Shown: piece by piece, positions 24,668 to 34,181 of the stretch | Layout of the letters: each line of letters opens with the position of its first letter | Numbering within the stretch: the first letter of the stretch is position 1 | NCBI GenBank assembly: GCA_019694165.1 | Contig: JAIBCL010000026.1 | Location: 21,090 to 85,089 of the forward strand | Source of the DNA: Verrucomicrobiaceae bacterium | GTDB lineage: Bacteria; Verrucomicrobiota; Verrucomicrobiia; Verrucomicrobiales; Verrucomicrobiaceae | Direction of reading: 5' to 3' | Length of the DNA stretch: 64,000 nt | Program-made: the position numbers and the translations under genes | The notes under the pieces: model-generated | The model's database searches: none | Seen by the model: the letters and a program-made list of their open reading frames with translations, nothing else | What the model was told of the DNA's origin: nothing

Positions 24668-26248
24668 ATGACATCATACTTCGCCGCGCCTCACGGCGCG
24701 CAGCGCATTGGACTGCGGCAGCCCTGCTGCCGCTTTCCCGCAGCCAGCCGTGCTGGCACCGGACCTCTGAAATACGCCGCGTCGTCCGCGCGTCGCTCCC
24801 TGCTCGCGCTTGTCACGGCGTGCTTCGCTTTTGCTCCGGCGCATGAAACCTTCGCTGTGACGTGGACCTCGTTCGCCATCGACACCTTTGCCACCAGTGC
24901 CTTCCGCGCCACCGCGCTGGCGCATCTGCCTGACGGACGATTCGCCTACGGCGTGGCCGGGCAGTTGTTCGTGCAGAACTCCTTCGGCACGGCTTCGAAG
25001 ACGGTGGTGCCCGTCGGCGCGCTCGTCCTCGATCCTTCCTTCATCGCCGTGCGCGATGGCGGAAGCGCGATCGTCGGCCAGGGCGGCTACGCGGCCACGT
25101 CGAATGTGTACTCGTTCAATCCATCACTCCCGGCATCGGGCGTGAGCACCACGCCTCTCGCCGCCCCACAGAACTATGCGGGCGTTTACTGGAAGCATCC
25201 TGTTTCACTGCGCGAGGGCTGGCTCGTCGGCGGCAGCAACGGCGTCTTTGCCGACAACAACGTCACCTTTGTCTCACTCGATGGCACGAAGGTCGGCGCA
25301 GTCACCGGCTCCGTCAGCGCCTTCAGCGGCGGCATCGCCACCGATGCGGCGGGGAATCTGTATGCCGCCACCTACGACATCGATTTCAACACGTTCGAGC
25401 CCACGCCTGATGCGAACCGCGTTTTGAAATTCACCGCCGCGCAGGTCGATGCCGCCGTCGCCGCCATCATCGCTGGAGCACCTGCTCCGGTGCCGGTGTG
25501 GGCTTCGACGTTCATGTATCAGTTCGACAGCACGTCGAACATCGCCGTCGATTCGCTCGGCCGCGTGTGGGCCACCGGTTTCTCGGTGAACCATCTGCAG
25601 GTCTTCGATCCCGCCACGCAGAGCATGAGCCGCATCGTGCCGCAGCACGGCTCGTTTCCGGCGGGCACCGACGTGCTCTACACCGTCCGCGACTTTACGC
25701 GCTCCGGCGCGGGCTACGTGGCGTTTCTCGCACAGGACGAGAATGGTGCGGCGGGCACGAATGTGTACACCGGCTACGCGACGACGGCGAGCATCGTCAT
25801 TCCTCCCGTCGATCAATGGCGCGCGCTGAACTTCGGTGTGAGCACTCTTGCGCTCGCAAACGAGTCCTCGCTCTGGGGACCGCACGCCGATCCTGACCGC
25901 GACGGAGTGCCCAATCTCATCGAGTACGCCAGCGGCACTCCGCCCCTCGGTGCCAGCGTCACTCCGATCACGACGGGCGTGCAGGGCGGCTCGCTGCGGT
26001 TCAGCTTCGTGCGCGATCCGCTGAACACCGATCTGACATATGTCGTCGAGGTCGCGGGCGCGCTCACCGCAGGCGCGTGGCAGGAGATCGCACACAGCAC
26101 CGGCGGCGCGTCCACAATTTCATCCGGCATCGGCGCGGCGGGCGTGAGCGAGGCACCCGAAGGCCCTCGCGTGCGCGTGACCGTGACCGACCCGCTCACT
26201 GGCACGGGGCGTTTCGCCCGGCTGCGCGTGATTCTCACGCCTCCCTGA
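24668..26248 (+). CDS. Secreted NHL/beta-propeller-like protein under the probable B12 riboswitch
   Basis: 526 residues from ATG 24668. About 45 residues precede a signal-like segment (RRSLLALVTACFAFAPA). The body has repeated short beta units of propeller type (LAHLPDGRFAYGVAGQLFVQ, GGIATDAAGNLYAATYDID, SNIAVDSLGRVWATGFSVN). The motif WGPHADPDRDGVPNLIEYAS, a calcium-binding-like linker common in Verrucomicrobia secreted proteins, joins a C-terminal beta domain (LTYVVEVAGALTAGAWQEI). With the riboswitch upstream, a role in cobalamin or corrinoid capture, analogous to the propeller BtuG of Bacteroides, is an inference. The next gene starts 9 bp downstream. Confidence 0.75.
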   Translation: MTSYFAAPHGAQRIGLRQPCCRFPAASRAGTGPLKYAASSARRSLLALVTACFAFAPAHETFAVTWTSFAIDTFATSAFRATALAHLPDGRFAYGVAGQLFVQNSFGTASKTVVPVGALVLDPSFIAVRDGGSAIVGQGGYAATSNVYSFNPSLPASGVSTTPLAAPQNYAGVYWKHPVSLREGWLVGGSNGVFADNNVTFVSLDGTKVGAVTGSVSAFSGGIATDAAGNLYAATYDIDFNTFEPTPDANRVLKFTAAQVDAAVAAIIAGAPAPVPVWASTFMYQFDSTSNIAVDSLGRVWATGFSVNHLQVFDPATQSMSRIVPQHGSFPAGTDVLYTVRDFTRSGAGYVAFLAQDENGAAGTNVYTGYATTASIVIPPVDQWRALNFGVSTLALANESSLWGPHADPDRDGVPNLIEYASGTPPLGASVTPITTGVQGGSLRFSFVRDPLNTDLTYVVEVAGALTAGAWQEIAHSTGGASTISSGIGAAGVSEAPEGPRVRVTVTDPLTGTGRFARLRVILTPP

Positions 26249-26257
26249 CGTCCAGCC

Positions 26258-28330
26258 GTGAATCCCCACCTTCGAGAAACCCGCTGGCTCGGCGTCGCGA
26301 TGATCGCGGCGCTCGGCCTCGCCTTTCTCGTGCTCACCATCGGCGGGATCGACCGGCGGATGAGTCTTCCGCATCGGGAACAGCGCGAGGATTTGGTAAA
26401 GCAGCGGAACACAACGCGGACAGGCGCGCCCGATGTACCCGGCGAAAATGCGAGCGCGGCAGATGCCGACGAGCATGAGGCGATCAGCGAGGACGACACG
26501 CCCGAAGAACGCATTCGCAAACGCTTCGGCATGGTCAAGGTTGCGGGCGTATGGCTGCCGGCCACGCCACTGAAGAAGACCGCGCCGTCATCCGCCGGCG
26601 GAAGCTCAGGAGCGGATGTCGAAGACGGCGCGCCAAAATTTGCCGTGCCGCTGTACATCACCACCGGACGGTTGCCTGAAGGCAGGGCAGGGGAGCCGTA
26701 TCGGGCGCGCGTCGAGGCCGTCGGCGGCGTGCCGCCGTATGCGTGGAGCATCGAGAGCGGCTCGCCAGCCCCGGCCGTGAAACTCGACCGAGTGAACGGT
26801 GAACTAGCCGGCACTCCCGTGGGACCGAGCACGACGACGCTCCGCGTGCGCGTCATGGATGCGGCGGGCGGGGCGGACATCGCCGAGTATCAAATGCGCG
26901 TCATCGACGAGGCGACTGCACCGACCGCCGAGCCTGCGGCCCATGGGGAGAACGTGTCATCGCGCATCGACGGGCAGCCGTCCGCGACCAAAACGGCGGG
27001 AGCGTCGAGCGAGGGCGAGCCGATGGCCGAACAGCCAGCCGAGCCGAAGGCAAAGGCCGGACCGCTGACCATCACGGCGGCAGCGCTCGCCGATGCCATG
27101 TCTGGCAAGGAGTGGTCGGCTGCCTTTTCCGCGACGGGCGGCACGCCGCCGTATGTGTGGGCGGCCGTGGGCGCGCTGCCGGAAGGACTCATGCTCTCGC
27201 CCGCAGGTCTGCTGGCCGGCACGCCGCGTGTCACCGGCGAATTCGTGATCGGGATCGCCGTGACTGACACGGGAGGGCAGAGCGCAATGCGCAGCTTCAC
27301 TTTGAAGATCGCCGCGCCAGCACCGGAGAGCGTGCTCGCATTCACGGCGTTCACGAGTCTGCATCGTGTCGGATTGACGTGGGGTGTGCCGGACGATCCC
27401 TCGCTCGCGGCCGTGCGCATCATCCGCAATCCGGCGCACGCGCCCGAGAGCGCGACGGACGGCGTGCTGATCTACGAGGGGCGCGACCTGAATTTCATCG
27501 ACTCAACGCCGCCGCCGGGCGGGGGCTACTACGGTGCCTTCGCCCTGAATTCCGAGGGCGCTGCATCGAAGCCATCCGTGCTCGCCGTCGCGCTGCACTC
27601 CGATATCGAGCCGTATGCGGACTCTGTCGTGTCGTGGAATCCGCTGAACGCGGATGCCTTCGGGCAAAGCGCGCTGCCCGGCATCGTGCTCGGTCCGCCG
27701 CAGGGCGGTGGCATCGGCTCAGGCTCCACTCACGTCGCGTCCCTCGGTGCGGCATCCGTCGATGATCCTGGGGGTGCGCCGTATGGCGGCGGCATCGTCG
27801 TGAGCTTCGACAACAACGTCGCGTTCGATGGCCCCGGCCCCGACCTCACCGTCTTTGAAAACGTCTTCTACATCAAAGGAGCCACGGGCTACGATCCGAA
27901 CTCGCGGCTGATGGAACCCGCCATAGTGTCCGTGAGCCAGGACGGGCGGACTTGGTACACATTTCCCTTCGATTTCTCGCCGCGCTACGACGCCAAGACC
28001 GGCGCTCTGAATCTGCGGCATCCCTTCGTCTATAACAAAGGCTTCGCCGGGGTGAATCCCGTGCTGGCAGATGGCTACAACGTAGATGCCACCGATCCCG
28101 CCGTCTCCGGCGGCGACAGTTTCGACCTGGCCGACCTGCATGTGCCGGGCCTCACCTGGATCCGCTACGTGCGCATTCAGTCCACCGGGGACAAATGGAT
28201 GCTCGATGCCGACGGCGAACTGGTGCGGCACTCGAACACCTCCATCTTCAGGGAAGCCTCGCGCGCCTCGAACACCGCCGGTTTCGACCTCGATGCCGTG
28301 ACCGCGATTTGGCTCGATGCCGTGAAGTGA
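26258..28330 (+). CDS. Membrane-anchored surface protein with two Ig-like (He_PIG) domains and a cell-surface C-terminal domain
   Basis: 690 residues from a GTG start at 26258; no better ATG precedes the membrane segment RWLGVAMIAALGLAFLVLTI. Two putative immunoglobulin-like domains follow: one around LPEGRAGEPYRARVEAVGG, the other around GTPPYVWAAVGALPEGLML. The last 260 residues contain GPDLTVFENVFYIKGA, EPAIVSVSQDGRTWYTFP, GGDSFDLADLHVPGLTWIRY. This last set resembles the cell-surface proteins that in Bacteroidetes often lie behind cobalamin riboswitches. It starts 9 bp after the propeller gene, so the two are one operon, and it is convergent with wecB with only 2 bp between stops. Confidence 0.75.
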   Translation: MNPHLRETRWLGVAMIAALGLAFLVLTIGGIDRRMSLPHREQREDLVKQRNTTRTGAPDVPGENASAADADEHEAISEDDTPEERIRKRFGMVKVAGVWLPATPLKKTAPSSAGGSSGADVEDGAPKFAVPLYITTGRLPEGRAGEPYRARVEAVGGVPPYAWSIESGSPAPAVKLDRVNGELAGTPVGPSTTTLRVRVMDAAGGADIAEYQMRVIDEATAPTAEPAAHGENVSSRIDGQPSATKTAGASSEGEPMAEQPAEPKAKAGPLTITAAALADAMSGKEWSAAFSATGGTPPYVWAAVGALPEGLMLSPAGLLAGTPRVTGEFVIGIAVTDTGGQSAMRSFTLKIAAPAPESVLAFTAFTSLHRVGLTWGVPDDPSLAAVRIIRNPAHAPESATDGVLIYEGRDLNFIDSTPPPGGGYYGAFALNSEGAASKPSVLAVALHSDIEPYADSVVSWNPLNADAFGQSALPGIVLGPPQGGGIGSGSTHVASLGAASVDDPGGAPYGGGIVVSFDNNVAFDGPGPDLTVFENVFYIKGATGYDPNSRLMEPAIVSVSQDGRTWYTFPFDFSPRYDAKTGALNLRHPFVYNKGFAGVNPVLADGYNVDATDPAVSGGDSFDLADLHVPGLTWIRYVRIQSTGDKWMLDADGELVRHSNTSIFREASRASNTAGFDLDAVTAIWLDAVK

Positions 28331-28332
28331 GA

Positions 28333-29400
28333 TCAGCCTTCCGCCAGCGCGCGTGAGATTCTCTCCGCCGCATCGCCCGCACCGTAGAAGTCGGGATGCG
28401 CCGCCGGCGTTGAGACATTCCTGATGATGGAGAGAATCTTGTCCGGGTCGGTCCCGGCGATGTGATTCCAACCGGAACTCACCGTCTCAGTCCACTCGGA
28501 TTCGTCCCGCAGCGTCACGCACGGCACATGCATCCAGTAGGCCTCTTTTTGCAGGCCGCCGGAGTCAGTGAGCACACACTTTGCCGCCGCGAGGAACTGC
28601 ACCATCTCCAGGTAGCCCACCGGATCGATCACCCGGAGGTTTGGATGGGCCAGCGAGTCCTGCAAGCCGAAGGCCTCCACGCGCGCACGGCATCGCGGAT
28701 GCATGGGGAACACCACCGGCATGCCGGCGTGTGTCAGCGCGTGCAGAAGTCCGCGCAGCGTCTTCTCATCGTCAGTGTTCGAAGCACGGTGGATGGTGGC
28801 GAGAGCGAAGCCTCGCTCCGGCAGATTCATTTTCGAGACGATCGACGGCTTGTCCCTCGCGATCTTCGCGGCGCGCAGCAAGGTGTCGCACATCAGGTCG
28901 CCGACGATATGCACGCCACGCGTGATGCCCTCGCGCGCCAGATTCTCGGCGGAGACGGGAGAGGGGCAGAAGAGCCAGGTCGAGACGTGGTCGGTGACCA
29001 CACGGTTGATCTCCTCGGGCATCTCGCGGTTGAAGCTGCGCAGACCCGCCTCCACATGCGCCACGGGGATGTTCAGCTTGGCGGCGGCGAGCGCACCGGC
29101 GAGCGTGGAGTTCGTGTCGCCATACACGAGCACGACGTCGGGCTTCTGCTCGATGCACAGTTTCTCGATGCCGGCCAGCATGGCGCCGGTCATTTCTCCG
29201 TGCCGCCCGGAACCGGCGTTCAGGTTTGAGTCCGGCTCCGGTATGCCCAGCTCCTGGAAGAAGACGTCCGACATGGCAGCGTCGTAGTGCTGGCCGGTGT
29301 GGACGAGGAATTCGGTGTGCCCCCTCGCGCGCAGTGCCGTGCTGAGCGCGGCGGCCTTGATGAACTGCGGACGTGCGCCGACGACGGAAAGGATTCTCAT
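28333..29400 (-). CDS. wecB: UDP-N-acetylglucosamine 2-epimerase, non-hydrolysing
   Basis: A 355-residue cytoplasmic enzyme that interconverts UDP-GlcNAc and UDP-ManNAc. GARPQFIKAAALSTALR at the start, LVHTGQHYDAAMSDVFF, VYGDTNSTLAGALAAAK, AHVEAGLRSFNREMPEEINR and LTDSGGLQKEA are the family signatures in the expected order and spacing, and the length is standard. It would supply ManNAc for surface polysaccharide. No ManNAc dehydrogenase or transferase lies next to it. Confidence 0.93.
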   Translation of the reverse strand: MRILSVVGARPQFIKAAALSTALRARGHTEFLVHTGQHYDAAMSDVFFQELGIPEPDSNLNAGSGRHGEMTGAMLAGIEKLCIEQKPDVVLVYGDTNSTLAGALAAAKLNIPVAHVEAGLRSFNREMPEEINRVVTDHVSTWLFCPSPVSAENLAREGITRGVHIVGDLMCDTLLRAAKIARDKPSIVSKMNLPERGFALATIHRASNTDDEKTLRGLLHALTHAGMPVVFPMHPRCRARVEAFGLQDSLAHPNLRVIDPVGYLEMVQFLAAAKCVLTDSGGLQKEAYWMHVPCVTLRDESEWTETVSSGWNHIAGTDPDKILSIIRNVSTPAAHPDFYGAGDAAERISRALAEG

Positions 29401-29566
29401 GAGGTTGCGGGTGCTGGTGCGGGTTTCGGGGCGGTTTCTCTGGCGAGTCTTCCCGCCGCGTCAAGCAGCTCCCGGTGAAAGCCTGTCGCTTCTCCGGGGA
29501 CATCATTGGCATGGGAGGGGACTGGCTTCTTGACTTCGCGTGCCGCCCCGCTCCTTTCCAAATCCG

Positions 29567-30877
<1,311 letters not shown>

Positions 30878-30939
30878 GGAGTGATCTTCCGACGTATCGG
30901 CAGTTGCGGGGCAAATCCGGGCGACTAGTATCAGCGCCC

Positions 30940-31923
30940 ATGTCTGGCAGAAAACAAAAGAGAGTTTGTGCGCGGCTGTCGCTCGCGCTGGCATTGGTGG
31001 TGGCTGGTGCCGGCGCGGGGCTGTCGAAAGCCTCGGCGCAGTCGGCGGTGATCGCGGTGGATGCTTACAATCGGAAGGTCCATGTGGCGGCGCATGCCGG
31101 GCAGAAGCGGCCGGTCGGCGGGCTGGCAAAGATCGTGACGACGATGGTGACGCTCGATTGGGCCGAGGCATCGAAGGTGGGCGTCAATGTGCTGGCTACC
31201 GTGCCGGACTATGCCACCCGCATCGCGGGCGTGGCATCGCCCGACCTGCAGCCTGGCGATCAGGTCACCGTGCGTGACCTCGTGTACGCCACCATGATGA
31301 CGAGCGACAACGTGGCGGCCATCACACTCGGGCATTTTGTTGGCAATGACCTCCTCCAGCGCATGGGCCGCACGGGCGATCCGTTGGAGCAGTTCGTGAA
31401 ACAGATGAACAGCCTGGCGCAGCGCGAGGGGGCCACCGGCACGCGCTTCATGAATCCGCATGGCTACGAAAACACGCGCCCCACCGGCGGCTCGACCGCG
31501 GCGGACATCGCGCGGGTGGCGCTCTACGCGGCATCGCGGCCCTCGTTCCGCTTTTACACGAACCAGCCGTCGCGCGCGATCACCGTTTACCGTGGCGGCT
31601 CGAAGATCAGCGTGAATTTGAAGAACACGAACCAGCTCCTCGGCGTGGACCGCATCGATGGCATGAAGACGGGGAATACGCCCGCGTCCGGCGGCTGCGT
31701 GGTGATCACCGCCGAGCGGCCGTCCACCGTGCTCAAACAGGCCGACGGGGCCAGCGTGATCTTCCGCCACCGGATGCTCGTGGTGGTGCTCGGCTCGGCT
31801 GATCCGTTCGGCGAGGCGCGCTCGCTGCTCTATCAGGGCTGGGGTGCGTATGACCAGTGGCTGGCCGCCGGCCGCCCAGTGACGGACAAGCGGCAGATGC
31901 TCGGTGATTTCACGGGCCGGTGA
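30940..31923 (+). CDS. Peptidase S11 (D-Ala-D-Ala carboxypeptidase) homologue with Gly in place of catalytic Ser
   Basis: A 327-residue exported protein (signal peptide RLSLALALVVAGAGAG, cleavage near ASA-QS). The fold is of the DacA/S11 family: SDN motif at 122-124, KTG motif at 243-245, and FMNPHGYENTRPTGG. The first active-site motif should read S-x-x-K but here reads G61-L-A-K64 (VGGLAKIVT); the codon 31120-31122 is GGG. Without the nucleophile it probably lacks carboxypeptidase activity and may bind peptidoglycan or act as a scaffold. An in-frame TTG at 30874 overlaps the xylA stop, but ATG 30940 starts the signal peptide. Confidence 0.85.
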   Translation: MSGRKQKRVCARLSLALALVVAGAGAGLSKASAQSAVIAVDAYNRKVHVAAHAGQKRPVGGLAKIVTTMVTLDWAEASKVGVNVLATVPDYATRIAGVASPDLQPGDQVTVRDLVYATMMTSDNVAAITLGHFVGNDLLQRMGRTGDPLEQFVKQMNSLAQREGATGTRFMNPHGYENTRPTGGSTAADIARVALYAASRPSFRFYTNQPSRAITVYRGGSKISVNLKNTNQLLGVDRIDGMKTGNTPASGGCVVITAERPSTVLKQADGASVIFRHRMLVVVLGSADPFGEARSLLYQGWGAYDQWLAAGRPVTDKRQMLGDFTGR

Positions 31924-31959
31924 GCGCCGCGTACCGCAGTGCAGGTGTAATCCATTCAG

Positions 31960-33045
31960 ATGAGAATAGGCATCCTCAACAGCGGCGGCGACTGCCCGGG
32001 CCTCAATGCAGTCATTCACGGCGTGGTGAGCGCTGCGAGCAAGCTCGGCTGGGAGGTGGTGGGCTTCCGCGACGGCTTCGAGGGGCTGCTGCCGCCGGGT
32101 GATTACACATTGCTCGATCCCTCGCGCACCATCGGCATCATGAAGCTGGGAGGCACCATTCTCGGCACCACGAACAAAGGCCACTTCGTGGCCAAGGTGG
32201 GCGACGGGAAGGCCACCACGGTGCCCGCTGACGTGCTGGAGAAGGCGAAGGCCACGCTGCGGCATCTGGAGATCGGCGCGCTCATCATCGTCGGCGGTGA
32301 CGGCAGCATGACCACGGCGCTGCAATTGTTCCAGGAGGGCATTCCGGTCATCGGTGTGCCGAAGACCATCGACAATGACTTGGCGGCCACGGCGATGACC
32401 TTCGGCTTCATGTCCGCGGTGGCAGCGGTGGTCGATGCACTCGACCGGCTGCACACCACCGCTGAGAGTCACAAGCGCGTGATGGTGCTCGAGGTCATGG
32501 GCCGGCACGCAGGCTGGATCGCGCTTTACGGCGGCATCGGCGGAGGTGCGGACATCATTTTGCTTCCGGAGATACCGTTTAGCATGAGGCGCGTGGCGGA
32601 TGTGATCAACCGCCGTGATGCGCAAGGCCACCATAGCACCCTCGTCGTCGTGGCTGAAGGCGCGCACCTGGAGACCGGTGAGACCGTGACGAGGGAGAAA
32701 GCCGGCCCGAAGGGAGAGGACCGTCTCGGCGGCATCGGCGAGCGCGTGGCGCGCATGGCGCAGGAGCTTACCGGGAAGGAAGCGCGCGAATGCACGCTCG
32801 GCCATCTCCAGCGCGGCGGCCCGCCCACTTCGCTGGATCGCATCCTGGCGTTGCGCTTCGGCGTGAAGGCGGTGCAGCTCGTCCAGGAAGGCCGCTTCGG
32901 CCGCATGGTGAGCTACCTGCAATACAAGGTCGGTGACGTGGCCATAGAAGAAGCCGTGTCGAAGCTCCGTCTCGTAGAGAAGGACAACGATCTGGTGCAG
33001 TCTGCCCGCAGCGTGGGCATCAGCTTTGGCGATGAGATCGACTGA
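31960..33045 (+). CDS. pfkA: 6-phosphofructokinase
   Basis: A 361-residue cytoplasmic glycolytic kinase. NSGGDCPGLNAVI at the start, VGGDGSMTTA at 111-120, PKTIDND at 134-140 and EVMGRHAGWIALYGG follow the family pattern. The phosphoryl-donor markers are mixed: G115 in GGDGS is the ATP type, while K135 in PKTIDND is the residue typical of pyrophosphate enzymes. This combination is known in group III ATP-dependent enzymes, so ATP is more likely than PPi. The C-terminal allosteric region is short. It follows the S11 homologue by 36 bp. Confidence 0.93.
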   Translation: MRIGILNSGGDCPGLNAVIHGVVSAASKLGWEVVGFRDGFEGLLPPGDYTLLDPSRTIGIMKLGGTILGTTNKGHFVAKVGDGKATTVPADVLEKAKATLRHLEIGALIIVGGDGSMTTALQLFQEGIPVIGVPKTIDNDLAATAMTFGFMSAVAAVVDALDRLHTTAESHKRVMVLEVMGRHAGWIALYGGIGGGADIILLPEIPFSMRRVADVINRRDAQGHHSTLVVVAEGAHLETGETVTREKAGPKGEDRLGGIGERVARMAQELTGKEARECTLGHLQRGGPPTSLDRILALRFGVKAVQLVQEGRFGRMVSYLQYKVGDVAIEEAVSKLRLVEKDNDLVQSARSVGISFGDEID

Positions 33046-33161
33046 TCCCGTGCAGCGAGCTGCGGAGTGCGCCGCCGCGGGTTCAGCGTGATGGTACTTC
33101 GCCAGCTTTGCCGCTTGAACTCGCGCTCGACGAGCGTTTAACAAGGCGCGAATCCCCAACC

Positions 33162-34157
33162 ATGATCCTTGCCGCCCTACCTGAACCCAGCCGTCTCGGC
33201 GATGTCCTGATGGCCTTCCTCAGCATCCTGTTCGAAGGCGCGCCTTACATCCTGGTGGGCACGATGCTCTCGGGATTCATTGATGCCTTTCTGCCCGCCG
33301 CCTTGCTTGAGCGAGTGCTGCCGAAGAACAAGGTGCTCTCCACGCTCTCGGCGGGGTTTCTCGGACTGGTCTTTCCGGTGTGCGAATGTGCGGTAGTGCC
33401 CGTCGTGAGGCGCCTGGTGCAGAAAGGCCTGCCGATGAGCTGCGCGATGACCTACCTGCTGTCCGCTCCGATCATCAATCCCATTGTGATCGTCAGTACG
33501 CTTACGGCCTTCAACAACTTCAAGCCCGGCCAGCCCAATGCGTTTCTCGACGCCTCGAATCTGCCGATGACCGTGGCGCGCATCTCTCTGGGGTATCTCG
33601 TGGCGGCGGTGATAGGGCTCGTGCTGCTCAGGAAGAAGCCGGCCGACGTGCTGCGCGCGGAGATCGCCGCCACCGTCGAGGGCGGTGGCACCGCGAGGGC
33701 AGGGGAGCAACTCGACTTCAACGCGCGGCTCGTCCATGCGATGCGGACGGCGATGCGCGACTTCCTCGACACGGCGGTCTATTTCTCCATCGGCGTGATG
33801 ATCACCTCGGTCTTCAATACGCAGGTGGACCAGACGCAAATCCAGGCGCTCGCGGGCAATGACCTTGTGGCCGTGCCGTCGCTGATGAGCCTGGCCTTCG
33901 TGCTGGCGCTGTGCAGCACTTCGGACGCCTTCATCGCCGCGCCGATGGCCACTTTCTCGGCGGGAGCGAAGCTCGCCTTCCTCGTGCTCGGACCGATGCT
34001 GGATGTGAAGCTGATCTTCATGTACTCCTCCGTCTTCCGCCGCCGGTTCGTCGTCGCGCTGGCCGTCACGCTCTTCGTCGTCATCGGTCTGGTGAGCGTG
34101 CCCTGGGCGGCATTTGTCAAACTCGTGCTCACTCCGCTCGGCCTGCCGGCGTATTAG
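33162..34157 (+). CDS. DUF318 (YraQ/ArsP-type) permease
   Basis: A 331-residue polytopic membrane protein from ATG 33162. The family hallmark FPVCECAVVPVVRRLVQKG follows the third membrane segment. MTYLLSAPIINPIVIVSTL and CSTSDAFIAAPM occupy the matching place in the second half, giving an inverted-repeat transporter with a central linker (about residues 165-205). DUF318 proteins include arsenic-compound efflux proteins and YcgR-type proteins that pair with DUF1980 partners; the latter pairing applies here since the next gene is such a partner 24 bp downstream. Confidence 0.9.
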   Translation: MILAALPEPSRLGDVLMAFLSILFEGAPYILVGTMLSGFIDAFLPAALLERVLPKNKVLSTLSAGFLGLVFPVCECAVVPVVRRLVQKGLPMSCAMTYLLSAPIINPIVIVSTLTAFNNFKPGQPNAFLDASNLPMTVARISLGYLVAAVIGLVLLRKKPADVLRAEIAATVEGGGTARAGEQLDFNARLVHAMRTAMRDFLDTAVYFSIGVMITSVFNTQVDQTQIQALAGNDLVAVPSLMSLAFVLALCSTSDAFIAAPMATFSAGAKLAFLVLGPMLDVKLIFMYSSVFRRRFVVALAVTLFVVIGLVSVPWAAFVKLVLTPLGLPAY

Positions 34158-34181
34158 TTTCAAACCGCATCCATCATCGCC

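Noticed and set aside
30931..33159. 742-codon open frame on the minus strand across the S11 homologue and pfkA
   Set aside because: It is antisense to two well-supported genes and has only His/Arg/Ala-rich low-information sequence.
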